Of a DNA stretch of 64,000 nucleotides, positions 50,276 through 59,361 are shown one piece after another. How positions within the stretch are numbered: position 1 is the first letter of the stretch; every line of letters starts with the position of its first letter. The stretch covers positions 248,001-312,000 of the forward strand of contig NZ_CANMTE010000001.1 in NCBI RefSeq assembly GCF_947500795.1, in the 5' to 3' direction. The notes below the pieces were generated by a model that made no database searches, had not been told where the DNA came from, and worked only from the letters and a program-made list of their open reading frames with translations. The stretch comes from an uncultured Gelidibacter sp. GTDB taxonomy: Bacteria; Bacteroidota; Bacteroidia; Flavobacteriales; Flavobacteriaceae. Position numbers and translations under genes: made by a program.

Positions 50276-50322
50276 TTCCTGCCCGTGCAGGAAGATAAAA
50301 CAGATTCCCGCTTTTGCGGGAA
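50276..50322 (+). repeat. two perfect hairpins in the hisS leader
   Basis: The first hairpin is TTCCTGC-CCGT-GCAGGAA (50276-50293) and the second is TTCCCGC-TTTT-GCGGGAA (50305-50322). Each has a perfect 7-bp stem and a four-base loop, and they are 11 bases apart. The second ends six bases before the hisS ATG. CCCGC-T-rich-GCGGG also occurs in the 80-bp repeats at 45.7-46.0 kb, so this may be a short interspersed palindromic element of the genome. Confidence 0.8.
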
Positions 50323-50328
50323 GTGAAC

Positions 50329-51705
50329 ATGGCAAAAAAACCTAGCATCCCAAAAGGCACGAGAGATTTTAATCCGGAAGAAGTAGCAAAACGCAACTAC
50401 ATTTTTAATACGATTCGTCAAAATTTTGAACGTTTCGGATTTCAACCTATAGAAACTCCAAGTTTTGAAAATTCAGAGACCTTAATGGGGAAATACGGCG
50501 ATGAAGGTGATCGGTTGATTTTTAAGATATTGAACTCCGGCGATTTTTTAAGTAAAGCAGATCAACAGGCGTATGACGCGAAAGATTCCACTAAAATAAC
50601 GAGCTCTATTTCAGAAAAAGCGTTGCGTTATGACCTGACTGTTCCATTTGCGAGATACGTGGTACAACACCAAAACGAAATTGAATTTCCATTTAAACGC
50701 TATCAAATTCAACCTGTTTGGAGAGCTGATAGACCTCAAAAAGGACGTTTTAGAGAGTTTTTCCAATGTGATGCTGATGTTGTTGGGTCACAATCCTTAT
50801 GGCAGGAAGTAGAGTTTGTACAATTGTATGATGCGGTATTTACGGCCCTAAAATTGGAAGGTGTAACGATTAAAATCAACAACCGAAAAATTCTATCAGG
50901 GATTGCTGAAGTTATTGGAGCACAAGATAAATTGATAGATTTTACGGTTGCTTTAGATAAATTAGATAAAATAGGCGAGGAGAAGGTGAAGGAAGAAATG
51001 CTGGGCAAAGGGATTCCGCAATCTGGTATTGATAAATTACAGCCTTTGTTTAGTCTCTCAGGAACGTTTGATTCTCAAATTGAACAATTAAAAACCATTT
51101 TATCAACGTCGGAAGAAGGTAAAAAAGGTATTGAAGAATTAGAATTCATTGATAAAGCCATTTCAGAATTAAAATTACAAACAGCAAGTTTACAATTGGA
51201 TGTGACTTTGGCTCGCGGACTCAACTATTATACTGGGGCTATTTTTGAAGTTGCAGCACCAAAAGGTGTAGAGATGGGATCTATTGGTGGCGGTGGTCGT
51301 TATGATGATCTTACTGGAATTTTCGGATTGAAAGACGTTAGTGGTGTCGGTATTAGCTTCGGATTGGACCGCATTTATTTAGTGTTGGAAGCCTTGAATT
51401 TATTCCCGGAGACCATCACTAATTCCGTTAAAGTGTTGTTCATCAATTTTGGGGAAGCTGAAGCTATGGCCAGTATGAAAGCCGTAAAAGAATTGCGAGC
51501 AAACGGTATTAATGCTGAATTGTTCCCTGATAATAAGAAAACCATCAAACAGTTCAATTATGCTAACAAACGCAACATTCCAAATGTGGTGTTGGTGGGC
51601 GAATCAGAATTGCAATCTCATACGTTTACGCTTAAAAACATGGCGTCGGGAGAGCAACAGTCGGTGGATTTGAAGACGCTGGTGACTCTGTTGAAGGAAG
51701 CTTAG
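50329..51705 (+). CDS. hisS: histidine--tRNA ligase
   Basis: This class II aminoacyl-tRNA synthetase charges tRNA-His. The 458-residue protein has SIPKGTRDFNPEEVAKRNYIF (motif 1 region) and PVWRADRPQKGRFREFFQCDADVVG (motif 2). LARGLNYYTGAIFEV (histidine A loop) and GGGGRYDDL plus GISFGLDRIY (motif 3) follow. The C-terminal anticodon domain is at about 370-455. I use the ATG at 50329; the frame extends to TTG 50314, which lies inside a leader hairpin. The promoter and two hairpins directly upstream suggest leader-based control. Confidence 0.95.
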   Translation: MAKKPSIPKGTRDFNPEEVAKRNYIFNTIRQNFERFGFQPIETPSFENSETLMGKYGDEGDRLIFKILNSGDFLSKADQQAYDAKDSTKITSSISEKALRYDLTVPFARYVVQHQNEIEFPFKRYQIQPVWRADRPQKGRFREFFQCDADVVGSQSLWQEVEFVQLYDAVFTALKLEGVTIKINNRKILSGIAEVIGAQDKLIDFTVALDKLDKIGEEKVKEEMLGKGIPQSGIDKLQPLFSLSGTFDSQIEQLKTILSTSEEGKKGIEELEFIDKAISELKLQTASLQLDVTLARGLNYYTGAIFEVAAPKGVEMGSIGGGGRYDDLTGIFGLKDVSGVGISFGLDRIYLVLEALNLFPETITNSVKVLFINFGEAEAMASMKAVKELRANGINAELFPDNKKTIKQFNYANKRNIPNVVLVGESELQSHTFTLKNMASGEQQSVDLKTLVTLLKEA

Positions 51706-51775
51706 AACGTTGTTTCGCGGCGATACACTGAGTTGTCTTTAGACTTATAATATATTAGGTAATCAATCTCAATAT

Positions 51776-51813
51776 AAACCTCACAGGTTTTTAAAATCTG
51801 TGAGGTTTTTTGC
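51776..51813 (+). terminator. rho-independent terminator after hisS
   Basis: AAACCTCACAG (51776-51786) and CTGTGAGGTTT (51798-51808) form an 11-bp stem followed by T residues. Confidence 0.9.
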
Positions 51814-51845
51814 GTTTTAAGGAATTCAATTCTTCAATACATTGA

Positions 51846-51884
51846 CAAAAAAATCGCCCATTCTCATATAAAGAATGGGCGATT
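51846..51884 (-). terminator. terminator of the T9SS/OmpA cluster
   Basis: AATCGCCCATTCT (51852-51864) and AGAATGGGCGATT (51872-51884) form a perfect 13-bp stem. On the minus strand it is followed by a T-run (A-run 51847-51853). It lies about 60 bases after the OmpA-family stop codon. Confidence 0.9.
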
Positions 51885-51945
51885 GCAAAAATTGGTTGGT
51901 TAAATTTTCTGTAAGAAGAATCGTTACTGGTTTCTAATATAGTAA

Positions 51946-53835
51946 TTATTTTAGAATGATGAACTCTACACGTCTGTTGATTGAATGTTCCTCATCGCTA
52001 CACTTATCACCACAATCAACAAGTGGTGCGCGTTCGCCATAACCTTTCGATCTTAAGCGCTCACGGTTAATGCCATTCTCAACAAGATATTCAAGCGTTG
52101 CAGCAGCTCTCTGATGCGATAAATGCAAATTATAGAGGTCTGAAGCTCTATTGTCAGTATGAGCTCCCAATTCGATTTCCATACGAGGATATTTATTCAA
52201 CAGTCCTACCAAAACATCTAATGTACGTGCAGCTTGAGGTTTGATATCCCATTTATTGAAATCAAAATAAATGTTCTCTAATTCAATATAAATATAACCA
52301 TCATCTTTGGTGACAACTATTTCTTCAGCGTCATCGTAAGACTCAATCGCTAATTCAATATTAAAAGTGATATTGCCGTCATCATTAGTGGTGAATTTTT
52401 CTGTGGTAGGGATATAAAACGCCTGATGTCCTTCTATGGTATAGGTTTTATTAGGTTCTGTATTGAACACATATTGTGCGTCTTCACCAACCACCATCTG
52501 ACCAACTTGATTGCCATCCTCATCAAACAAGGTTACCGTTGTACCTGGGAGTAGGTTTTTGGAGTTTTTATCTCTTACATCACCCACCACGGTAAACTGA
52601 CGTTGGTTGTCCTTACGTGTAAATGCGTATAAATTGTCATGTCCAGTACGGTTAGAGGCAAAATAACCAGTGTCTTCATCTTCCTTAAGGATATAGCCAA
52701 AATCATCCAATTCTGAGTTGATGGTTTCTCCTAAATTTATAGGTTTGGAATACACACCATCAAATACTTTACTCATGTAAATATCCAATCCGCCCATCCC
52801 TTGATGCCCATCTGATGCAAAATAAAGGGTGTTCTCCGAATCGATAAATGGAAATTGCTCTCTGTGGATGGTGTTTATGGTGCTGCCCATATGAACAGGT
52901 GCACTATACTGGAATTTTTCATCACCTTCAGAGTTTTCTGTAATATCCACATAAAAAATATCGAAAGAGCCCATGCTTCCCGGCATATCACTAGAAAAGT
53001 ACAATTTCGTGTTATCTGTACTTAACACAGGATGTTGGGTAGAGTAGAGCTCACTGCTAAAAGGGAGTTCTTTCACATTGGTCCATACGGTATCTATCAA
53101 TTCTGCTCTATAAAGTTTGACAGTTGCTACCAATTCTTCTCCTACAAGCACCCGTTTATCATTGGTTCGGGAAAAATACATGGTTTTGCCATCTGTTGTA
53201 AACGTGGCATTACTTTCGTGTGTTTTCGTGTTGATTTCGTCAGAAAAAGGCACGATGTTAACGAGCTTCTTATCCTTGGTAACGTCCGCTCTAAATAAAT
53301 CTAAATACGGTTTGTTGTTCCAAGAATATATAGGATTTTTAAGGTTTCTTAAAGAAGAAAACACCACTTGGTCTTTGTAATAGGTAAGCCCAAAATCGCC
53401 AGTTCGAGCACTCTGATTCATAATTTGAATCTCGTAGGTAAAAGGTACAATTTTGTTAAGGTTTTCGATGAACTTTGGAGTATCCACGAAATAACCAAGG
53501 TATTCGCCCATAATTTTATCGGCGTTTTCATAGTCTTTTACACCCAGTAAAGATTGGGCATATCTAAAATAAACTTCCCGATCTAAGCTATCTTTATATT
53601 TGGTAAATAACCCTGTATATGGGGTTCTTGCCAACTTCATTTCTGAATTATAGTAATAGGAATCTGCTAATTTCTGAAGCACTTCCTGACTTGGGTCTAA
53701 GGCTTGGTACATTTTTGCCGCCTCTACATAAGACTTTTGTTCAAAAAGGATATTGGCCCTTTTTAAACTCGGTCGTTGCGCCTGGACTGTCCATTGCGTA
53801 GCAAGTAAAAAGAGGAGTATGCAAATGTTTTTCAT
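51946..53835 (-). CDS. TPR/PD40/OmpA outer-membrane protein (PorE-like)
   Basis: This 629-residue protein has a signal peptide (MKNICILLFLLATQWTVQAQ). TPR-like helices follow (RANILFEQKSYVEAAKMYQAL..., about 25-130), then a WD40-like/PD40 propeller (about 150-400, with TFTTDGKTMYFSRTN, PVLSTDNTKLYFSSDMPGSMG, FIDSENTLYFASDGHQGMGGLD). A small carboxypeptidase-regulatory-like domain (VVGDVRDKNSKNLLPGTTVTLFD) and a C-terminal OmpA peptidoglycan-binding domain (FDFNKWDIKPQAARTLDVL, GAHTDNRASDLYN, SKGYGERAPL) complete it. This layout is that of T9SS-associated PorE-type proteins, which link the outer membrane machinery to the cell wall. It follows the PorP/SprF gene by 10 bases, so it probably works with it and with the large cargo upstream. 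I start at ATG 53835. Confidence 0.88.
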   Translation of the reverse strand: MKNICILLFLLATQWTVQAQRPSLKRANILFEQKSYVEAAKMYQALDPSQEVLQKLADSYYYNSEMKLARTPYTGLFTKYKDSLDREVYFRYAQSLLGVKDYENADKIMGEYLGYFVDTPKFIENLNKIVPFTYEIQIMNQSARTGDFGLTYYKDQVVFSSLRNLKNPIYSWNNKPYLDLFRADVTKDKKLVNIVPFSDEINTKTHESNATFTTDGKTMYFSRTNDKRVLVGEELVATVKLYRAELIDTVWTNVKELPFSSELYSTQHPVLSTDNTKLYFSSDMPGSMGSFDIFYVDITENSEGDEKFQYSAPVHMGSTINTIHREQFPFIDSENTLYFASDGHQGMGGLDIYMSKVFDGVYSKPINLGETINSELDDFGYILKEDEDTGYFASNRTGHDNLYAFTRKDNQRQFTVVGDVRDKNSKNLLPGTTVTLFDEDGNQVGQMVVGEDAQYVFNTEPNKTYTIEGHQAFYIPTTEKFTTNDDGNITFNIELAIESYDDAEEIVVTKDDGYIYIELENIYFDFNKWDIKPQAARTLDVLVGLLNKYPRMEIELGAHTDNRASDLYNLHLSHQRAAATLEYLVENGINRERLRSKGYGERAPLVDCGDKCSDEEHSINRRVEFIILK

Positions 53836-53845
53836 GAGTATATTT

Positions 53846-54787
53846 TTAGAAAAATCTTGGCGATTTATCATATCCTTTTGGGTTTCCTAGTTTGTCAATA
53901 TCTAATAAAATCATGATTTCATGAGATCCTGAATTAAATCTTCCAAGATTGGAAAGTGTATGGTCATACGCGTAACCTATACGCATGGACGGACTAATTT
54001 TGATATTAGCAAGTCCTGACACCGAATCATCAAAACGATATCCAGCTCCAACTTCAACCATATTATTTATGAGCATATTTGCTGTTACATCTATTGATAA
54101 AGGTGCTCCGCTGACCGCTTTTGTCATGAAAGCAGGTTTGAATTTTAAATTGTCGTTCAAATCAAATACATAACCTCCAGTTAGAAAAAAGTGAAGTTCT
54201 TCTGCTGCATTGGTGACCATACCACTATCTCTTTCAAGATGTTTTGTGTTGAGCAGATTCGGTACAGAAAATCCAACATAATAATTGTCACCAAACACAT
54301 ATGCACCGGCACCAACATTCGGAAAAGTTCTGCTCAGGTTATTGGCAAATGCTGGATCTGGTGTATCATCAGAATATATAAATCCATCAAAATTGGTACT
54401 AAAAAAAGTAGCACCAGCTTTAACTCCTAAAGATAGTTTTGTTCTATCTCCAAGCGGTAGGATATACGCAAAATCAGCATACACGTTGGTTTCATTCACA
54501 ACATCCCCAATTTGGTCATTAATGACTGAAAGTCCAACTTGAATTTTTTCCTGTAAAGGCACGTTGACAAAAAACGACCCCGTTTTTGGGCCACCAACAC
54601 TACCTACCCATTGTGAACGGTATAACACCCCCACATTGATATCTTCGCCTTCAGTAGCATATGCAGGATTAATGACGCGCATATTATACATGTATTGTGT
54701 GTACTGCGGATCTTGCTGTGCCATACTGTTAAGTCCTGTGCAAAACAGAAACAAAATCAGCGTATATTTTAAAATTTTAATGTTCAT
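53846..54787 (-). CDS. PorP/SprF family outer-membrane protein
   Basis: This 313-residue protein has a signal peptide (about 1-23) followed by QQDPQYTQYMYNMRVINPAYATEG, the family hallmark. A beta-barrel follows with alternating strands and the ending KSPRFF. PorP/SprF proteins are paired with T9SS type B cargo: they anchor or help secrete the large adhesin encoded next door (SprF with SprB in gliding Flavobacteria). Here the cargo gene lies 17 bases upstream and an OmpA-type partner 10 bases downstream, so a dedicated partner role is a strong inference. Confidence 0.92.
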   Translation of the reverse strand: MNIKILKYTLILFLFCTGLNSMAQQDPQYTQYMYNMRVINPAYATEGEDINVGVLYRSQWVGSVGGPKTGSFFVNVPLQEKIQVGLSVINDQIGDVVNETNVYADFAYILPLGDRTKLSLGVKAGATFFSTNFDGFIYSDDTPDPAFANNLSRTFPNVGAGAYVFGDNYYVGFSVPNLLNTKHLERDSGMVTNAAEELHFFLTGGYVFDLNDNLKFKPAFMTKAVSGAPLSIDVTANMLINNMVEVGAGYRFDDSVSGLANIKISPSMRIGYAYDHTLSNLGRFNSGSHEIMILLDIDKLGNPKGYDKSPRFF

Positions 54788-54804
54788 AGATACATTTATT
54801 CACT

Positions 54805-57800
54805 TTACCTATTAAGGTAGACTCTACCTTGGATCGTTTTAGTGGTTTGGTCGTTAAACTCCAATATATAAAAATAGACTCCTACTGGTAAAACGCCATT
54901 TCCAACTTCTCGACCTTGATTTGATGTGCCATCCCAATTTGGCGTATTGATATCACCTTTATAAAGAATGTTACCATACCTGTTATAAATTTGTAATTTA
55001 AAATTAGGATAGAGTTCGTGTAAGTCTTTAATATGGAACGTGTCGTTGATATTATCGCCATTTGGACTAAATCCGTCAGGGATAACAAGAACCAAAGGCT
55101 CACATCTTTCTACACTTACCGTTACTTCTAAACGGATGCCATTTGAACAGCCATTTGCAGTGCTGTTTTCAGCATAGTAAGTCGTTCCATCCACTAATGG
55201 TGTATCTTCATCATAAGCAGTACCATTTTCTGAAGCATCAGACCACGTAATGCGATCGCCTCCAATAAGGTTAGCAGTTAAATTAGCAATAGTAGGAGAG
55301 TCTTCTGAACAGAAGTTGTCACCATCCGTTGTCAATTGTGGTGTCTGTGCTTCTTCAACATTAAATTGAACCGTAGGGATTGTTCCTGATGTCGTTCCGC
55401 AATTTGTAACAGGATCGATAAGTTCCACAATGGTGAACGTTGTTGATCCTACATTTGTTAATTGTGAAGCAGGAATAGTAACTGTTGCACTACCATTTGA
55501 AAAATCTAAATTAATAGTGTTTTGTGACGAATTAGCACCTGTTAAAGTGTAATTAACTTGATAGTTTCCATTGGCGATTTGTGTTGCTCCTGAAATTGCA
55601 ACAGTAGCAGCTTCAGTAAGGCAGATGGCATTAGCCGTAAGTGTAATTCCAGTACTATTTGGTGGCGAAACTGTTTCTACAGTTACTGTTGCCGTTTCAG
55701 TACCACAAGCAGTAGTTACGGTATAGGTATAGGAACCGGCCTTATCTTTTGAAGGATCAAAAATTCCAGGACCACTTGTTAACGCAGGAGACCATGTTCC
55801 TCCAGTATCTGGAGAACCTCCTAAGCTGTCAAACAGATTTGTAGGTGCATCATTGCTGCAAACTTTTAAATTGCCATCCGAACCGGCATTAGGGACCTTA
55901 TCAACAGTTACCGTTACGGTTGCAGAAGCAACATCACACGGACCATTTGCTGCAATGGTGTAGGTGTAAACGCCAGCAGTATCTTTTTTAGGATCAAAAA
56001 CTCCAGTGCCACTTGCTAACGCAGGGGACCAAATGCCGCCAGATTGAGGTGTTCCACCTAAACTATTAAATAGATTCTGAGGTGCACTTTCAATACAAAT
56101 AGTGAGGCTGCCGTTGATACCAGGTTGAGGAGCAGGACTAACAGATACGGTTACAGTTGCTGTTGCGTCACCACAAGACTGTTTTCCTTTTACGGTATAA
56201 GTATATAGGCCAGCGGTGTCTTTTGACGGATCAAAAATACCAGTACCGCTTGCTAGCGCAGGCGACCAAGTTCCACCAATTTCAGGCGTGCCTCCTAAGC
56301 TGTTAAATAAATCTTGAGGGGCTTCATTACTACATAAAATTAAAGAGCCATTGCTACCTGCATCTGCTAACGGATTAACCGTAACGGTTACTGTAGCAGA
56401 AGCATTGCCACAAGGCGCAGTTCCGGCAACAGTATAGGTATAAGTACCTGCAGCATCTTTAGACGGATCAAAAATACCCGATCCACTTGCTAATGCTGGA
56501 GACCAAGTGCCACCAGTTTCAGGTGTACCTCCTAAACTATTGAATAAATTTACAGGACTATTATCAACGCATAAGGTTATCGCTCCATTTGTTCCAGGTT
56601 CCGCTTTCGGATTGAGGGTGACATTTACTGTTGCTGACGCATCGCCACAAGGAGACGCACCTTTCACAGTATAGGTGTAAATTCCTGCAGTATCTTTTGA
56701 TGGATCAAAAATGCCAGTGCCACTTGCTAATGCTGGAGACCAGGTGCCGCCAGTTTCTGGCGTTCCACCTAGGCTGTTAAATAAATCTTGTGGTGCATCA
56801 GTGTTGCATAACACCAAAGTGCCATTGCTACCTGCATCTGCCAACGGATTGACCGTAACTGTTACTGTAGCAGAAGCATCGCCGCATGGCGTCATTCCGG
56901 CAACAGTATACGTATAAATACCTGCAGCATCTTTTGAAGGATCAAAAATACCTGACCCACTTGCTAAAGCTGGAGACCAAGTGCCGCCAGTTTCAGGCGT
57001 ACCACCTAAACTATCGAATAAATTTACAGCGCTGCCGTCTACACATAAGGTTATTGCGCCATTTGTTCCAGGTTCCGCTTTAGGATTGATGGTGACATTT
57101 ACTGTTGCTGACGCATCACCGCAAGGAGACGCACCTTTTACAGTATAGGTGTAAATACCTGCAGTATCTTTTGATGGATCAAAAACTCCCGATCCGCTTG
57201 CTAATGCTGGAGACCAAGTTCCTCCAGTTTCAGGCGTTCCACCTAGGCTGTTAAATAAATCCTGTGGCGCATCATTAGTACATAACACCAAAGTGCCATT
57301 GCTACCTGCATCTGCCACCGGATTGACAGTAACTGTTACTGTAGCAGAAGCATCGCCACATGGCGTCATTCCGGCAACGGTATACGTATAAGTTCCTGCA
57401 GCATCTTTTGAAGGATCAAAAATTCCCGATCCACTTGTAAGTGCAGGGGACCAAGTTCCGCCAGTTTCAGGCGTTCCGCCTAAACTATCGAATAAGTTAA
57501 CAGGGCTGCCATCAACGCATAGTGTTATTGCGCCATTTGTTCCAGGTTCTGCTTTAGGATTGATGGTGACATTAACTGTTGCTGACATATCGCCGCAAGG
57601 AGACGTTCCCTTTACAGTATAGGTGTAAATCCCTGCAGTATCTTTTAGAGGATCAAAAACTCCCGTGCCACTTGCTAACGCTGGAGACCAAGTACCACCC
57701 GTTTCAGGCGTGCCTCCTAAGCTGTTAAATAAATCCTGTGGCGCATCATTACTACATATTATTAAGGCACCATTATTACCTGCATCTGGTAACGGATTAA

Positions 57801-59313
57801 CAGTGACGGTTACGGTAGCCGAAGCATTCCCACAAGGCGCTGTTCCGGTAACGGTATACGTATAGGTTCCTGCAGTATCTTTTGAAGGATCAAAAACACC
57901 TGTACCACTTGCTAGCGCCGGAGACCAAGTGCCTCCAGTATCAGGAGTACCTCCCAAACTATTGAATAAATCTGCTGGACTGCTATCAACACACAATATC
58001 AGTGTGCCATTAGTACCCGGTTGTGGTTCTGGATTGATCGTAACACTCACTGTTGCAGAAGCATCTCCACAAGGTGCGGTACCAGCTACAGTATAAGTGT
58101 AAGTGCCTGCAGTATCTTTTGATGGATCGAAAACTCCTGTACCACTTGCTAATGCAGGGGACCAAGTGCCGCCCGTTTCCGGCGTACCACCTAAACTATT
58201 GAATAAATCTTGAGGCGCATCATTGCTACATAATACCAAACTGCCGTTGATTCCTGCATCTGGAGGAGGAATGATATTTATACTTACGGTTGTAGTACTT
58301 GTCGGACAAGTGTCTGAAGTAACATCATATGAAAATACATACGGACTTCCCGCTACAGTCATTGCTGTAACGCTAACGGTGCCTTGGCTTCCGTTGGTGG
58401 TTGAAAAAGGACCACGCCACACGCCGTTAGTACTAGGGGTGCCGCCCAAGGCATCAAATAAATTAACAGTACCTGTACTTGTAAGGTCGGTAAAACAAAG
58501 ATCAATATTTCCAATGGTTCCTGAATCGTTAGGTGCTATAAATTCAACAGTAACCTCCAAACGTTCTTCACTTTCACAAATGTCAGTATAGGTTGTGGCG
58601 AAATAAGATTCCCCATCTACTAAAGGTGTGTCTAATGGTAATGCCGATCCTGAGGATTCAGTACTGTACCACTTATTGTTTCCACTTGCTTCTAAATCCG
58701 CCACTGTTGGTTGAGAGTCAGCACAAAATTGCTGAAGTGATTCTCCTGTAGGCACAGGCACCACACCAACACTTACAAGTACCGAACGTCTAGATGATCT
58801 ACAGCCAGTATCTGGATTGGATTGATCTACATAATAAATGGTATTATTTGTTAAGACTGTTGTTTCTGCTAACGGAGTTCCTCCAAAAGGAACATCATAC
58901 CATTGAATGTCATTACCAGTAGCAAACAATCGAGAAATTGTTGCTTCATTTGGCTCATCTACACAAGGGCCTTGAAAACCTAAAGCTTTTGGTGGTCCAT
59001 ATATTGTAACTTTTACAACTTGTCTCGTACCACAAGTTCCAGCAGCATTACCAGCGTAATACTTTTCTCCGTCAATAAGACCTGTAGTATTTGATAGTGG
59101 GGTAGTTGATGTTGCTGTAGCATACCATTTAATGCCACCACCGTTATTGGTCGCCACTAAGTCGGAAACCATTGGCGCTTGAACATCACAAAAACTTTGC
59201 GTTGGGTTAGTCACCGTTGGACATTGTGAAAATCCAGCATTAACGCCTCCTAAGAAAAACAGGGTAGCAAGTATGAACGTATAATAAAGGTTGGATGGGG
59301 TAGTTTTTTTCAT
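54805..59313 (-). CDS. giant repetitive surface adhesin, T9SS type B cargo
   Basis: This 1502-residue secreted protein has a signal peptide (about 1-30). Several Ig-like or cysteine-bearing domains follow (about 31-350), then eleven near-identical repeats of 79 residues (about 350-1220). The rest is two further domains and a T9SS type B sorting domain (VIPDGFSPNGDNINDTFHIKDL to IQGRVYLNR) at the C-terminus. Each repeat has the shape GTNGxxxLCxxxxPxxLFxSLGGTPETGGTWSPAL and a second conserved Cys in PCGDASATVxVTxNP, so each may hold one disulfide. Repeats alternate between two types, which makes a 158-residue (474-bp) higher unit. It is the probable substrate of the downstream PorP/SprF protein. 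Confidence 0.93.
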   Translation of the reverse strand: MKKTTPSNLYYTFILATLFFLGGVNAGFSQCPTVTNPTQSFCDVQAPMVSDLVATNNGGGIKWYATATSTTPLSNTTGLIDGEKYYAGNAAGTCGTRQVVKVTIYGPPKALGFQGPCVDEPNEATISRLFATGNDIQWYDVPFGGTPLAETTVLTNNTIYYVDQSNPDTGCRSSRRSVLVSVGVVPVPTGESLQQFCADSQPTVADLEASGNNKWYSTESSGSALPLDTPLVDGESYFATTYTDICESEERLEVTVEFIAPNDSGTIGNIDLCFTDLTSTGTVNLFDALGGTPSTNGVWRGPFSTTNGSQGTVSVTAMTVAGSPYVFSYDVTSDTCPTSTTTVSINIIPPPDAGINGSLVLCSNDAPQDLFNSLGGTPETGGTWSPALASGTGVFDPSKDTAGTYTYTVAGTAPCGDASATVSVTINPEPQPGTNGTLILCVDSSPADLFNSLGGTPDTGGTWSPALASGTGVFDPSKDTAGTYTYTVTGTAPCGNASATVTVTVNPLPDAGNNGALIICSNDAPQDLFNSLGGTPETGGTWSPALASGTGVFDPLKDTAGIYTYTVKGTSPCGDMSATVNVTINPKAEPGTNGAITLCVDGSPVNLFDSLGGTPETGGTWSPALTSGSGIFDPSKDAAGTYTYTVAGMTPCGDASATVTVTVNPVADAGSNGTLVLCTNDAPQDLFNSLGGTPETGGTWSPALASGSGVFDPSKDTAGIYTYTVKGASPCGDASATVNVTINPKAEPGTNGAITLCVDGSAVNLFDSLGGTPETGGTWSPALASGSGIFDPSKDAAGIYTYTVAGMTPCGDASATVTVTVNPLADAGSNGTLVLCNTDAPQDLFNSLGGTPETGGTWSPALASGTGIFDPSKDTAGIYTYTVKGASPCGDASATVNVTLNPKAEPGTNGAITLCVDNSPVNLFNSLGGTPETGGTWSPALASGSGIFDPSKDAAGTYTYTVAGTAPCGNASATVTVTVNPLADAGSNGSLILCSNEAPQDLFNSLGGTPEIGGTWSPALASGTGIFDPSKDTAGLYTYTVKGKQSCGDATATVTVSVSPAPQPGINGSLTICIESAPQNLFNSLGGTPQSGGIWSPALASGTGVFDPKKDTAGVYTYTIAANGPCDVASATVTVTVDKVPNAGSDGNLKVCSNDAPTNLFDSLGGSPDTGGTWSPALTSGPGIFDPSKDKAGSYTYTVTTACGTETATVTVETVSPPNSTGITLTANAICLTEAATVAISGATQIANGNYQVNYTLTGANSSQNTINLDFSNGSATVTIPASQLTNVGSTTFTIVELIDPVTNCGTTSGTIPTVQFNVEEAQTPQLTTDGDNFCSEDSPTIANLTANLIGGDRITWSDASENGTAYDEDTPLVDGTTYYAENSTANGCSNGIRLEVTVSVERCEPLVLVIPDGFSPNGDNINDTFHIKDLHELYPNFKLQIYNRYGNILYKGDINTPNWDGTSNQGREVGNGVLPVGVYFYILEFNDQTTKTIQGRVYLNR
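55658..58265 (-). repeat. eleven 237-bp repeats within the adhesin gene
   Basis: The tract codes for eleven 79-residue units. Two unit types alternate: type A with xxAGSNGTLVLCSNDAPQDLFNSLGG, and type B with KAEPGTNGAITLCVDGSPVNLFDSLGG. Identical words recur 474 bases apart (for example ACCTAGGCTG at 56767 and 57241), so the basic change has been duplication of two-unit blocks. Units 4 to 8 are the most alike and are the likeliest to vary in number between strains. Confidence 0.9.
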
Positions 59314-59361
59314 AAATAATAAAGATGGTGCATGGCATGCAACCGTTCCAATGTATTCAAG

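Noticed and set aside
58223-58591. Plus-strand frames opposite the adhesin repeats (also at 56711, 57665 and others)
   Set aside because: They are repeated antisense shadows of the 237-bp units, with no start or promoter evidence.
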